Assembly: GCA_947302435.1 (NCBI GenBank)
Contig: CAMYVQ010000025.1
Span: 1 to 33,820, forward strand
Source of the DNA: an uncultured Prevotella sp.
GTDB lineage: Bacteria > Bacteroidota > Bacteroidia > Bacteroidales > Bacteroidaceae
Direction: 5' to 3'
DNA length: 33,820 nucleotides
The position numbers and the translations under genes were made by a program. The notes beneath the pieces were generated by a model, which saw nothing but the letters and a program-made list of their open reading frames with translations, was not told the DNA's origin and did no database searches. Positions 25,649 to 33,630 of this stretch are shown here, piece after piece (within the stretch, counting starts at the first letter, position 1; every line of letters begins with the position of its first letter).

Positions 25649-26944
25649 ATGAACATCGTAAGTATAATATGCATAGCCATCCTACTGCTACTTATCGTCT
25701 TTTTATTCAGGAAGATAGGAAGCAACACCGCTACCAACCTGTTCAAGGTGAGCATAAAGGCAGTGGCAAACAACAAGATGCGCTCGTTCCTCTCCATGCT
25801 GGGCATCATCATCGGCGTTTCCGCCGTCATCATCATGATGTCTATCGGCCAAGGCTCGAAGGAAAGCATCAGGCAAGAACTGTCAACCATGGGTACAAAC
25901 CTCCTCACGATACGTCCGGGTGCCGACATGAGAGGCGGCGTGAGACAAGACCCGTCGTCCATGCAGACCCTGAAGATGGCAGACTACGAGCGCATCATGC
26001 GTGAAAAGAAGTTTGTGACGAAGGTGTCACCTGAAGTCACTGCCAGCGGACAGGTAATCTACGGCAACAACAATACGAACACCACAGTTTATGGCGAGAG
26101 CACCGACTACCTTGACATTAAGCTCTGGGATGTGGAGGAAGGCACATGCTTCACCGAAGAAGACGTGAAGAAAGCATCAAAGAGAGTCGTGGTGGGAGCG
26201 ACCATCGTGAAAGAGCTGTTCGGCGAGCATACTGACCCGATAGGCAAAACCATACGCTTCAAGTCGATACCCATGACCATCGTCGGCGTGCTGAAGTCCA
26301 AGGGCTACAACAACTGGGGCATGGATCAGGACAACGTGATCATCGCCCCCTACACCACGGTGATGAAGCGTATCGCTGCACAGACATGGTTCTCTTCCAT
26401 CAACTGCTCAGCAGTAACCGAGGAACTCTCTGATGCCGCCATCGAGGAACTGACACAGATGCTGCGCGACAACCACAAGCTCAAAGGAGAAGCCGAGGAC
26501 GACTTCACCATACGCTCACAGGCGGAATTCATGGAAACGATGTCAAGTACGATGGACATGGTGACACTGATTTTGGTGGTGGCTGCGGCCTTCTCACTGC
26601 TTGTTGCAGGCATAGGCATCATGAACATCATGCTTGTGAGTGTAACGGAACGCACAAAAGAGATTGGCCTGCGCATGGCTGTAGGTGCTACAGGCTCCAT
26701 CATTTCTTTCCAGTTCCTTATAGAGTCCGTGCTTATCAGTATCACCGGCGGACTGATAGGCATTCTGTTCGGATGCGCCGTGAGTGAGTTCGTCGTGCCG
26801 ATGCTGGGCATGCCGTCAAGCGTTCCTGCATGGTCTATCATCGTCTCGTTCTTAGTGTGTGTATTCATCGGAGTAGCCTTTGGCTATATACCTGCACTGA
26901 AAGCAGCACGCATGGATCCGATAGAAGCCATCCGACACGAATAA
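25649..26944 (+). CDS. MacB-like ABC transporter permease (FtsX family)
   Basis: The 431-residue membrane protein is the permease of the pump. The usual start of the MacB core (NLFKVSIKAVANNKMRSFLS then MLGIIIGVSAVIIMMSIGQG) lies at residues about 31-70. A large periplasmic MacB-type domain follows (about 75-290), then three C-terminal helices of the FtsX domain (LILVVAAAFSLLVAGIGIMN; SIISFQFLIESVLISITGGL; WSIIVSFLVCVFIGVAFGYI) and the typical end AARMDPIEAIRHE. The first 25 residues (MNIVSIICIAILLLLIVFLF) are an extra hydrophobic helix not found in standard MacB. An AGGAG-like ribosome site lies before the ATG (ttaggagtg). A 48-base gap separates it from the ATPase gene. A strong hairpin terminator follows the stop. 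Confidence 0.93.
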   Translation: MNIVSIICIAILLLLIVFLFRKIGSNTATNLFKVSIKAVANNKMRSFLSMLGIIIGVSAVIIMMSIGQGSKESIRQELSTMGTNLLTIRPGADMRGGVRQDPSSMQTLKMADYERIMREKKFVTKVSPEVTASGQVIYGNNNTNTTVYGESTDYLDIKLWDVEEGTCFTEEDVKKASKRVVVGATIVKELFGEHTDPIGKTIRFKSIPMTIVGVLKSKGYNNWGMDQDNVIIAPYTTVMKRIAAQTWFSSINCSAVTEELSDAAIEELTQMLRDNHKLKGEAEDDFTIRSQAEFMETMSSTMDMVTLILVVAAAFSLLVAGIGIMNIMLVSVTERTKEIGLRMAVGATGSIISFQFLIESVLISITGGLIGILFGCAVSEFVVPMLGMPSSVPAWSIIVSFLVCVFIGVAFGYIPALKAARMDPIEAIRHE

Positions 26945-26961
26945 TGAATAATGAAAAATAG

Positions 26962-26999
26962 CGAAGCGGCCTACTGCAAAGACGTAGTAGGCCGCTTCG
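26962..26999. terminator. Bidirectional intrinsic terminator between convergent permease and RNase Y genes
   Basis: CGAAGCGGCCTACT (26962-26975) and AGTAGGCCGCTTCG (26986-26999) form a perfect 14-bp GC-rich stem with a 10-base loop. On the plus strand it is followed by GTTTAT; on the minus strand by a CTATTTTTC run. It lies 17 bases after the permease stop and 22 bases after the RNase Y stop, so it can end both transcripts. Confidence 0.85.
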
Positions 27000-27021
27000 T
27001 TTATAGAGATCTGACTGTTTC

Positions 27022-28566
27022 TTACTTGGCGTAAGCCACGGAACGGGTCTCACGGATGACGGTGATCTTCACTTGTCCGGGATAGGTCATCTCATTCTGG
27101 ATCTTCGTTGCGATCTCACCGCTGAGTGCCTCGGTCTCGGCATCGTCCATCTTGTCGGCACCGACAATGACACGAAGTTCGCGGCCTGCCTGAATAGCGT
27201 AAGTCTTGGTGACTCCAGGATAGCTCATGGCAATGGCCTCCAAATCGTTGAGTCGCTTGATGTAGGCCTCAACAATCTCACGACGGGCGCCAGGACGGGC
27301 ACCGCTGATGGCATCGCACACCTGAACGATGGGAGCCAAGAGGGTCTGCATCTCCATTTCATCGTGGTGGGCACCGATGGCATTGCAGATATCGGGCTTC
27401 TCCTTGTATTTCTCGGCAATCTTTGCGCCATAGAGTGCGTGGGGCAGTTCACTCTCCTCGTCGGGCACCTTACCAATGTCATGGAGCAGACCAGCACGCT
27501 TAGCCTTCTTAGGATTCAATCCAAGTTCGGAAGCCATGACAGCACAGAGATTGGCCGTCTCACGAGCATGCTGCAACAGGTTCTGACCATAGCTGCTACG
27601 GTACTTCATCTTACCGATGATACGCACCAGCTCAGGATGCAAACCATGAACACCAAGGTCGATTGTGGTGCGCTTACCCGTCTCAATGATCTCGTTCTCA
27701 AGCTGTTTCTTCACCTTGGTCACCACTTCCTCGATACGGGCAGGATGGATGCGGCCATCGCTCACCAACTGATGGAGAGCCAAACGGCAGACCTCACGAC
27801 GAACGGGATCGAAAGCGGAAATGACGATAGCCTCGGGGGTGTCGTCAACAACGATCTCAACACCACAGGCAGCTTCCAACGCACGGATATTGCGTCCTTC
27901 ACGACCGATGATGCGACCCTTCACTTCATCGTTGTCGATGTGGAACACCGACACGCTGTTCTCTACAGCCGTCTCGGTAGCCACGCGCTGGATGGTCTGG
28001 ATAACAATCTTCTTGGCCTGGGCATTCGCATTGAGCTTGGCCTCGTCCATGATTTCATTGATATAGCTGGCAGCCTGAGTCTTGGCCTCGTCCTTCAGCG
28101 ACTCCACCAAACGGTTACGCGCTTCCTCTGCACTGAGTCCCGAAAGTTCTTCAAGCTTCTCGCGCTCCTTCTGCTGCATCTTGCCCAGCTCTTCCTGCTT
28201 CAAGGCAAGGGCTTTCTTCTCGTTGTCGATACGCTGCTGCTGGTTGTCAAGCTCATTCTTGCGACGGCCCAGTTCGTCTTGTCGCTGATTGAGGGAGAGT
28301 TCGCGCTGCTTCAGGCGATTCTCGCTCTGCTGGATGTGCTGGTTGCGCTGCTGCACTTCCTTTTCCAGCTCGCTCTTCTTGTTGATGAACTTCTCTTTCA
28401 CCTCAAGGAGCTTTTTCTCTTTAATCACTTCTGCCTCTTTCTCGGCAGCTTCTATTCGCTCTTTGTATTTCCCGTTGACAAACTTGAGAAATACAAAATA
28501 TCCGCCCACACCACCTAACACAAGGGCTGCGACGGCAATTAGTATTACAATGATAAGATCTACCAT
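27022..28566 (-). CDS. rny: Ribonuclease Y
   Basis: RNase Y is a membrane-anchored endoribonuclease that starts mRNA decay. The 514-residue length is normal. An N-terminal membrane helix ([20 protein letters not shown]) is followed by a long Lys/Glu/Gln-rich coiled coil to about 195, a KH RNA-binding domain with [19 protein letters not shown] near residue 213, and an HD metal-dependent phosphohydrolase domain with the motif [12 protein letters not shown] near 357. The C-terminus is [20 protein letters not shown], as in the family. It is the last gene of a minus-strand unit after the ZapB-like and ZapA genes, 31 bases after zapA, and ends at a shared terminator hairpin. No truncation is seen. 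Confidence 0.97.
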   Translation of the reverse strand: MVDLIIVILIAVAALVLGGVGGYFVFLKFVNGKYKERIEAAEKEAEVIKEKKLLEVKEKFINKKSELEKEVQQRNQHIQQSENRLKQRELSLNQRQDELGRRKNELDNQQQRIDNEKKALALKQEELGKMQQKEREKLEELSGLSAEEARNRLVESLKDEAKTQAASYINEIMDEAKLNANAQAKKIVIQTIQRVATETAVENSVSVFHIDNDEVKGRIIGREGRNIRALEAACGVEIVVDDTPEAIVISAFDPVRREVCRLALHQLVSDGRIHPARIEEVVTKVKKQLENEIIETGKRTTIDLGVHGLHPELVRIIGKMKYRSSYGQNLLQHARETANLCAVMASELGLNPKKAKRAGLLHDIGKVPDEESELPHALYGAKIAEKYKEKPDICNAIGAHHDEMEMQTLLAPIVQVCDAISGARPGARREIVEAYIKRLNDLEAIAMSYPGVTKTYAIQAGRELRVIVGADKMDDAETEALSGEIATKIQNEMTYPGQVKITVIRETRSVAYAK

Positions 28567-28597
28567 AAAAATAAATTATATATGTTAATATTCTCTC

Positions 28598-28906
28598 TTA
28601 CTCTTTCAGTGCATCCTCGATTTCAGAAGTAAGTCTTGAGAGAATATTATCGTATGGAGCCGTATCGTTCTTGGCCCGCTCTCGCTCATAGCGGAAAGCT
28701 ATCTCAATGAGCGTCATCAAAGCTATGGTGTGATCGCTCTTCCTGCCTTTGTAGACCTGTGCGTATGCACCATAACGCTCAGAGATGAACTTGGCTGCAG
28801 AGCGAAAATATTGCTCGTCTTCACGATTGTGAAGAACCGTCATGATGTCTTCATCATAGACATGCAGCCTGATATTTAGTTTCTCCGTATTCTTTTCTTC
28901 TGACAT
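28598..28906 (-). CDS. zapA: Cell division protein ZapA
   Basis: ZapA is a small cytoplasmic protein that bundles FtsZ filaments at the division ring. The 102-residue protein has the ZapA pattern: an N-terminal beta strand (KLNIRLHVYDEDIMTVLHN), a short helix segment with FRSAAKFISERYG, and a helix ending in the coiled coil (HTIALMTLIEIAFRYERER). An AAGGAG sequence at 28915-28920 directly after the upstream stop is a strong Shine-Dalgarno-like site; most Bacteroidetes genes lack one, so this start is well supported. It is co-directional with a ZapB-like gene upstream and RNase Y downstream, an arrangement I remember from other Bacteroidales. Confidence 0.9.
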   Translation of the reverse strand: MSEEKNTEKLNIRLHVYDEDIMTVLHNREDEQYFRSAAKFISERYGAYAQVYKGRKSDHTIALMTLIEIAFRYERERAKNDTAPYDNILSRLTSEIEDALKE

Positions 28907-28918
28907 CGCTTGTTCTCC

Positions 28919-29215
28919 TTATTTTTCATCACTTAGGATAGCAATGCACTTATTAACATCGCGAATCAGGCGGTTCAACCGATCCTTGGCTCCTTGCAGG
29001 TCGCCATCGGTAATCTCGATCATCTTCGCCATCTTCAGCGACTGGTAGTCACGCTCACTTTGCTCCAGTTTTGCCTTGAGCTGCTTGATGTCTTCCTCAT
29101 CTTTCTCAACCATGGAATACAACTCCAAATTCTCCTTCTTCAATTCTTGAAAACGGAGAATCATTTGCCGCACTCGGGTTTGAAAAGTTGCTAAAGCCTT
29201 CTCGCTTTCGGTCAT
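28919..29215 (-). CDS. ZapB-like coiled-coil protein
   Basis: From the ATG at 29215 (MTESEKALATFQTRVRQM) the protein has 98 residues. A -7 promoter element at 29235-29242 lies only about 20 bases upstream, which argues against the longer open frame (to 29275). Most of the sequence is heptad-like and rich in Leu, Glu, Lys and Gln (RFQELKKENLELYSMVEKDE, then IKQLKAKLEQSERDYQSLKM), a long coiled coil. The last 35 residues (ITDGDLQGAKDRLNRLIRDV) form a further helix. Its place just before zapA, 12 bases away, suggests a division-ring partner of the ZapB type. The similarity is of composition and position, so the name is tentative. Confidence 0.8.
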   Translation of the reverse strand: MTESEKALATFQTRVRQMILRFQELKKENLELYSMVEKDEEDIKQLKAKLEQSERDYQSLKMAKMIEITDGDLQGAKDRLNRLIRDVNKCIAILSDEK

Positions 29216-29234
29216 GACTACATTTTTTGTGTTA

Positions 29235-29242
29235 CAAAGGTA
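29235..29242 (-). promoter_or_regulatory. -7 promoter element of the zapB-like/zapA/rny unit
   Basis: The minus strand reads TACCTTTG, an exact TAnnTTTG match. No TTTG at 19-21 bases upstream is seen. The leader to the ATG at 29215 would be very short, about 13 bases. Confidence 0.55.
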
Positions 29243-29282
29243 ACCTTTTTCTGTCAAAATCAGATAATTATGCACCGAAAAC

Positions 29283-29314
29283 GCACAACGGTTAACGGGT
29301 TTTAACCGTTGTGC
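29283..29314 (-). terminator. Intrinsic terminator after the hypothetical gene at 29364
   Basis: GCACAACGGTTAA (29283-29295) and TTAACCGTTGTGC (29302-29314) form a perfect 13-bp stem with a 6-base loop. In the minus direction it is followed by GTTTTC, a short T-run. It lies 50 bases past the stop of the conserved hypothetical gene and before the promoter of the zapB-like gene. Confidence 0.65.
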
Positions 29315-29363
29315 AGCCCAAATTACGACTTCTTAACGTCTAACGACGTAGTACAATGACTCT

Positions 29364-29990
29364 TTAGTTTTGCTGCGGTTGCTTCTCCTTTTTGGCCAGC
29401 ATCACCACGCGATAGACAAAATCGGTCACCCATTTCTGAGAAAAGCCCAGACGTTTGTTAAACTCACGAACAGCAATAACGGTCTTGAGCACACCAGCAT
29501 CCGTGAAATCGTTCTTGTTGAAAATATCATTGACCGTCTTTTCAGTCATCTGATAGAGAGCTTTCTTGAAAAAGCCGGGAATACGAAGCTTGAACTTCAT
29601 CAGATTGCCCGTCAGCATCATGAGGTCTTGTACAAATCCTTGGAACTGATAAAGATAGGGCTGAACGTCCTGCAACTTCTTGCAACGGCGACGAATACTT
29701 GAATCAATCTCCTTGAAGAAGTCATCATCCATTTCATACATTTCCTTCAGCATCTTCTTGCAACGAATCTTTTCACCTACACCGAGTTTTCCATTCTGCG
29801 TAGGAACACGAAGTGTCGTCTTGAACACTCGCAAGTCTGGCAAAGAAGCCAGATTCGAGATATTCAACTCAGAAGCCAAAACTGCCTGAAAATATACGCG
29901 GATGAGTGTCATGAAATCTTCCATTCCACCCGTTTTCTGTGTTTCTTCGTCGGCATCTTTACGGCCGAACCATTTTGAAAAAATTCCCAT
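29364..29990 (-). CDS. Conserved hypothetical cytoplasmic protein
   Basis: I do not recognise this 208-residue protein. It has no signal peptide or membrane segment. It starts MGIFSKWFGRKDADEETQ and is rich in Lys, Arg, Phe and Met, predicted mostly helical, for example CKKMLKEMYEMDDDFFKEID and RRRCKKLQDVQPYLYQFQGF. Near its end it reads FNKRLGFSQKWVTDFVYRVV, and it finishes with a Lys/Gln-rich tail. Its coding quality is good (a single long frame, own promoter and own terminator), so it is a real gene. It stands alone, divergent from the polysaccharide genes, and its promoter is nearly the same sequence as theirs. No function should be given. Confidence 0.85.
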   Translation of the reverse strand: MGIFSKWFGRKDADEETQKTGGMEDFMTLIRVYFQAVLASELNISNLASLPDLRVFKTTLRVPTQNGKLGVGEKIRCKKMLKEMYEMDDDFFKEIDSSIRRRCKKLQDVQPYLYQFQGFVQDLMMLTGNLMKFKLRIPGFFKKALYQMTEKTVNDIFNKNDFTDAGVLKTVIAVREFNKRLGFSQKWVTDFVYRVVMLAKKEKQPQQN

Positions 29991-30011
29991 ATTGTATTAC
30001 AAAAATTTGTG

Positions 30012-30036
30012 CAAAGGTAAGGAAAAGTTGGAAGTT
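30012..30036 (-). promoter_or_regulatory. Promoter of the hypothetical gene at 29364, twin of the rmlA promoter
   Basis: The minus strand has the -7 element TACCTTTG at 30012-30019. Upstream of it is AACTTCCAACTTTTC (30022-30036), nearly the same as the sequence before the -7 element of the divergent rmlA promoter. The expected -33 TTTG is not seen in a clear form. Confidence 0.55.
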
Positions 30037-30119
30037 TGTAATAACGAGTTATGAGTTTTTAAAACAAATACGGTAAAAAAAAGTTAAATATGCCGTTTTA
30101 GTTCTAATGACTAACTCTT

Positions 30120-30144
30120 AACTCCCAACTTTTCGCTAACTTTG
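30120..30144 (+). promoter_or_regulatory. Promoter of the rmlA-wzc unit
   Basis: TAACTTTG at 30137-30144 matches TAnnTTTG. It is preceded by AACTCCCAACTTTTC (30120-30134). Over 26 bases this promoter and the divergent one differ at only four positions. The distance from the -7 element to the ATG at 30175 is 30 bases. Confidence 0.6.
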
Positions 30145-30174
30145 CAGTCCAATTATAACGTTATAATAGAAGAA

Positions 30175-31062
30175 ATGAAAGGTATTGTTTTAGCAGGTGG
30201 AAGCGGCACACGCCTCTACCCTATCACAAAAGGTATAAGCAAGCAACTTATCCCGATTTTTGACAAGCCGATGATTTATTATCCTGTATCGGCACTGATG
30301 CTGTCAGGGATTCGAGAGATTCTGATTATCTCGACCCCACACGATCTGCCTGGTTTCAAGAGACTACTTGGCGATGGCAGCGATTTGGGTGTTAGATTTG
30401 AATATGCAGAGCAACCTTCACCCGACGGTTTGGCACAGGCTTTTATCATCGGCGAAAAATTTATTGGAGATGATTGCGCCTGCCTTGTTTTGGGCGACAA
30501 CATTTTCTATGGTTCGGGCTTCACAGGACTGCTACGCGAAAGTGTGGAAAACGCAGAGAAACGCAATCAGGCTACTGTCTTCGGTTACTATGTGAACGAC
30601 CCGGAACGCTATGGTGTGGCCGAGTTCGACAAAGATGGCAATTGTCTGAGTATCGAGGAGAAGCCGGAGCATCCGAAATCCAACTATGCTGTTGTTGGCC
30701 TCTATTTCTACCCCAACAGTGTAGTGGAGATCGCCAAGAACATCAAGCCCAGTGCGCGAGGGGAACTGGAGATTACCACTGTCAACCAAGAGTACTTAAC
30801 CCGCAAATCATTGAAAGTGAAAACTCTTCAGAGAGGTTTTGCATGGCTTGACACAGGCACCCACGACTCGCTGTCGGAAGCCAGTACTTTCATTGAGGTC
30901 ATTGAGAAACGCCAAGGCTTGAAAGTGGCCTGCTTGGAAGAGATTGCCTACAAACAGGGATGGATTAGCCGCGAGCAACTTGCCGAACTGGCCAAGCCCA
31001 TGCTGAAAAACGGCTATGGACAGTATCTTGCACAGTTAGCAAGCGAAGAGTCAAAGAAATAA
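30175..31062 (+). CDS. rfbA: Glucose-1-phosphate thymidylyltransferase (RmlA/RfbA)
   Basis: The enzyme joins dTTP and glucose-1-phosphate to dTDP-glucose, the first step to dTDP-rhamnose and other dTDP-sugars for surface polysaccharides. From the ATG at 30175 the protein has 295 residues, the usual length for RmlA. The nucleotide-binding motif is at the N-terminus ([20 protein letters not shown], with Lys in [17 protein letters not shown]). The catalytic region has VLGDNIFYG near residue 110, and [20 protein letters not shown] lies near 160. An ATG-less extension upstream was rejected because the -7 promoter element lies inside it. The rest of the rml pathway is not in the window. The gene is followed after 33 bases by the wzc gene, so both probably belong to a capsule or exopolysaccharide locus that continues to the right. 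Confidence 0.96.
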   Translation: MKGIVLAGGSGTRLYPITKGISKQLIPIFDKPMIYYPVSALMLSGIREILIISTPHDLPGFKRLLGDGSDLGVRFEYAEQPSPDGLAQAFIIGEKFIGDDCACLVLGDNIFYGSGFTGLLRESVENAEKRNQATVFGYYVNDPERYGVAEFDKDGNCLSIEEKPEHPKSNYAVVGLYFYPNSVVEIAKNIKPSARGELEITTVNQEYLTRKSLKVKTLQRGFAWLDTGTHDSLSEASTFIEVIEKRQGLKVACLEEIAYKQGWISREQLAELAKPMLKNGYGQYLAQLASEESKK

Positions 31063-31095
31063 ACAAAAAAATAACAATATACGCATATTTATATT

Positions 31096-33630
31096 ATGGA
31101 AGAAAACAAGAAGACGGAATCGTTAGAAAATTTCGGTTCGACACCCCTATTAGAGGAAGAAGAGTCATCGTTCGACATTAGAACCATATTCACGCTGATT
31201 GTGCTCAATTGGCAATGGTTTTTATTGTCGATGCTTATCTTCGTCTTTGGTGCTTTGATTTATTTGCGCTATACTTCACCTACCTACCAAATGTCGGTGA
31301 AGATGCTGATCAAAGACGAAGCCACCAACAACCGTCGTGGAAACGCAATTGCCAATATGCAGGATCTTGGTTTTATGACCAACTCTACGGGTATTGACAA
31401 TGAGATAGAGATTCTCAAATCAAGACGACTGGCAATCGAGGCCGTCAAAGACCTCAAGCTCTATACCGAATACTATTCAAAAGGACGTATTAAGGAAATG
31501 CTGGTGTATAAGACACAGCCAGTAAACGTGGATTTGGATCCTGAAAGTTTAGAGAATCTTGGCAAGAGCAACCAGTCCCCATCCATTCGCATCCAATTGG
31601 AGCGGAAAAAAGGCAAATATTTACTCAGCAGTCGCGACAAGAACAAGCCTTATCAGGCCACCTTCTCTTCATTGCCTGCAACAGTAAAGACGCCACTTGG
31701 CACACTGACTTTCACGACAAACCCGCTCAAAACCAAAGGCTTAGAAGAAGGTGAAGTCATGTATGCCAACATCATGTCTCCAGAAAACGTAGCATCATCA
31801 TACACAGGTTCCCTTACTGTTGAGCCTACATCGAAGGTTACGTCGATTGCCCGTCTTACTATCAGCAACCAGAACCCCACAAGAGCTGCCGACTATCTGA
31901 AACAACTGGCTCTTTGCTACAACCGTCAAGCCAATGCCGACAAGAACGAGATTGCCTACAAGACGGAGGAGTTCATCAACAGCCGTCTGGAGAAGATCAA
32001 TGCTGAGCTGGGCATTACTGAAGGCGAATTGGAGGCTTACAAGAGACGTAACAATATCGTCCAGATCAGGTTGGATGCAAGTCAGGTGATGTCTCAGTCG
32101 AGCCAGTATTCTGAACAGTTGTCAAAGGCCAACACCCAGATGCAGCTGCTCGACTATCTGCGTGAATACGTGATGAAGCCCGAGAACAAGTATCAGCTGA
32201 TTCCCTCAAACGTTGGTCTGACCGACCCTGTATCTTCATCGCTGATTGGCACCTACAACCAGAACGTGCAGGATCGTAACCGCATGCTAGAAGGCGCATC
32301 TGAATATTCACCTCAGGTGATGACCCTGACCAAGACACTCGACCGCCTGCAGATCAGTATCAACGACGCACTGATGCAGGCCCGCAAGGCTGCCGACATT
32401 CAGCGACAGGGTATCCAGCAGCAGTACAACGTCTATCAGAGCAAGGTTGCCAATACTCCTGAGCAGGAGCGCATCCTGACCCAGATCGGTCGCCAGCAGG
32501 AGGTGAAATCAGGCCTTTACCTGATGTTGTTGCAGAAACGTGAGGAGAACTCCATTTCGTTGGCCGCCACTGCCGATAAAGGTCGTCTGATTGACGATCC
32601 CATCTATGGTGGTAAGGTAAGCCCCAAGAGTTCAATTATTATGCTTGCAGCCGTCGTTCTCGGTTTCGCCTTGCCCTTGCTCATCACCTATATCCTGACA
32701 TTCCTTCGCTACAAGATTGAAGGACATGAGGATGTGGTACGTCTGACTAACCTGCCCATCATTGCCGATGTGGCCGTGGCCAGCGATAAGGTGAAGACCG
32801 CAGCAGGTATCGTGGTTCATGAGAACAAGAACAACCAGACGGATGAGATATTCCGCAGCATGCGAACAAATATCCAATTCATGCTGCAAGGCGACCAGAA
32901 AGTGATCCTTTTCACTTCAAGTACATCAGGTGAGGGTAAGACCTTCAATGCAGCCAACCTTGCCGTGAGCTGTGCGCTGCTCGGCAAGAAGACCATTCTG
33001 CTTGGCCTTGATATCCGTAAGCCTGCGTTGGGTCGTCTGTTCGATATTACCGACCGCCAGAAAGGTATAACGACACTGTTGGTGAAAGAGAATATCACAA
33101 AGAGCGATCTGAACAGCCAGATTATGAACTCAGGTGCCAACAAGAACCTTGACCTGCTCCTTGCCGGTCCTACACCTCCTAACCCCACTGAGTTGCTGGC
33201 ACGCGAAACGCTTGGTGAAATCATTGACATCCTTCGCAGCGAATACGACTACATTATCCTTGACACCGCACCTGTTGGTCTGGTAACTGATACGCTACAG
33301 ATTGGAAGATATGCCGATGTCACCATCTTCGTCTGCCGTGCCGACTACACGCCGAAATCAAGCTTTGGCTTGATTAACTCGCTTGCCAAGGAGAAGAAGA
33401 TGAATAATATGTGCGTGGTCCTCAATGGTATCGACATGTCTAAGAAGAAGTACGGCTACTACTACGGCTACGGCAAGTATGGCAAGTACGGACGCTATGG
33501 ATATGGATACGGTTACGGACGTTATGGATACGGTCGCTATGGTTATGGAAACTACGGCAACTATGGCAGCTATGGTAACTATGCTGACAGCCATTATGGT
33601 AACAAAGACGACGAATCAATCAAGAAATAA
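31096..33630 (+). CDS. Wzc-type tyrosine kinase / polysaccharide co-polymerase
   Basis: This 844-residue inner-membrane protein controls chain length and export of capsule or exopolysaccharide. The Wzz domain begins with a membrane helix at about 31-58 (WFLLSMLIFVFGALIYLRY). A long periplasmic region includes coiled-coil helices (ITEGELEAYKRRNNIVQIRL). A second helix lies at about 512-536 (SIIMLAAVVLGFALPLLITY). The cytoplasmic BY-kinase domain has Walker A STSGEGKT at 609-616, Walker A' LGLDIRKP at 636-643, and Walker B YIILDTAPVG near 720. The tail (786-835) is a Tyr/Gly repeat with about 20 tyrosines, the expected autophosphorylation cluster. The first Asp of the usual Walker A' DxDxR is Gly here. 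The next gene starts within the stop codon. Confidence 0.96.
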   Translation: MEENKKTESLENFGSTPLLEEEESSFDIRTIFTLIVLNWQWFLLSMLIFVFGALIYLRYTSPTYQMSVKMLIKDEATNNRRGNAIANMQDLGFMTNSTGIDNEIEILKSRRLAIEAVKDLKLYTEYYSKGRIKEMLVYKTQPVNVDLDPESLENLGKSNQSPSIRIQLERKKGKYLLSSRDKNKPYQATFSSLPATVKTPLGTLTFTTNPLKTKGLEEGEVMYANIMSPENVASSYTGSLTVEPTSKVTSIARLTISNQNPTRAADYLKQLALCYNRQANADKNEIAYKTEEFINSRLEKINAELGITEGELEAYKRRNNIVQIRLDASQVMSQSSQYSEQLSKANTQMQLLDYLREYVMKPENKYQLIPSNVGLTDPVSSSLIGTYNQNVQDRNRMLEGASEYSPQVMTLTKTLDRLQISINDALMQARKAADIQRQGIQQQYNVYQSKVANTPEQERILTQIGRQQEVKSGLYLMLLQKREENSISLAATADKGRLIDDPIYGGKVSPKSSIIMLAAVVLGFALPLLITYILTFLRYKIEGHEDVVRLTNLPIIADVAVASDKVKTAAGIVVHENKNNQTDEIFRSMRTNIQFMLQGDQKVILFTSSTSGEGKTFNAANLAVSCALLGKKTILLGLDIRKPALGRLFDITDRQKGITTLLVKENITKSDLNSQIMNSGANKNLDLLLAGPTPPNPTELLARETLGEIIDILRSEYDYIILDTAPVGLVTDTLQIGRYADVTIFVCRADYTPKSSFGLINSLAKEKKMNNMCVVLNGIDMSKKKYGYYYGYGKYGKYGRYGYGYGYGRYGYGRYGYGNYGNYGSYGNYADSHYGNKDDESIKK
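33451..33600 (+). repeat. Tyr/Gly codon repeat at the 3' end of wzc
   Basis: This stretch is a degenerate in-frame repeat of TAC/TAT and GGC/GGA/GGT codons with Lys, Arg or Asn between, encoding about 20 tyrosines. It is the tyrosine cluster of the kinase. Repeats of this kind can change length by slippage. Confidence 0.8.

Noticed and set aside
28567..28597. 6S RNA gene between zapA and rny
   Set aside because: In some bacteria 6S RNA lies next to zapA, but this gap is only 31 bases, too short for any such RNA.
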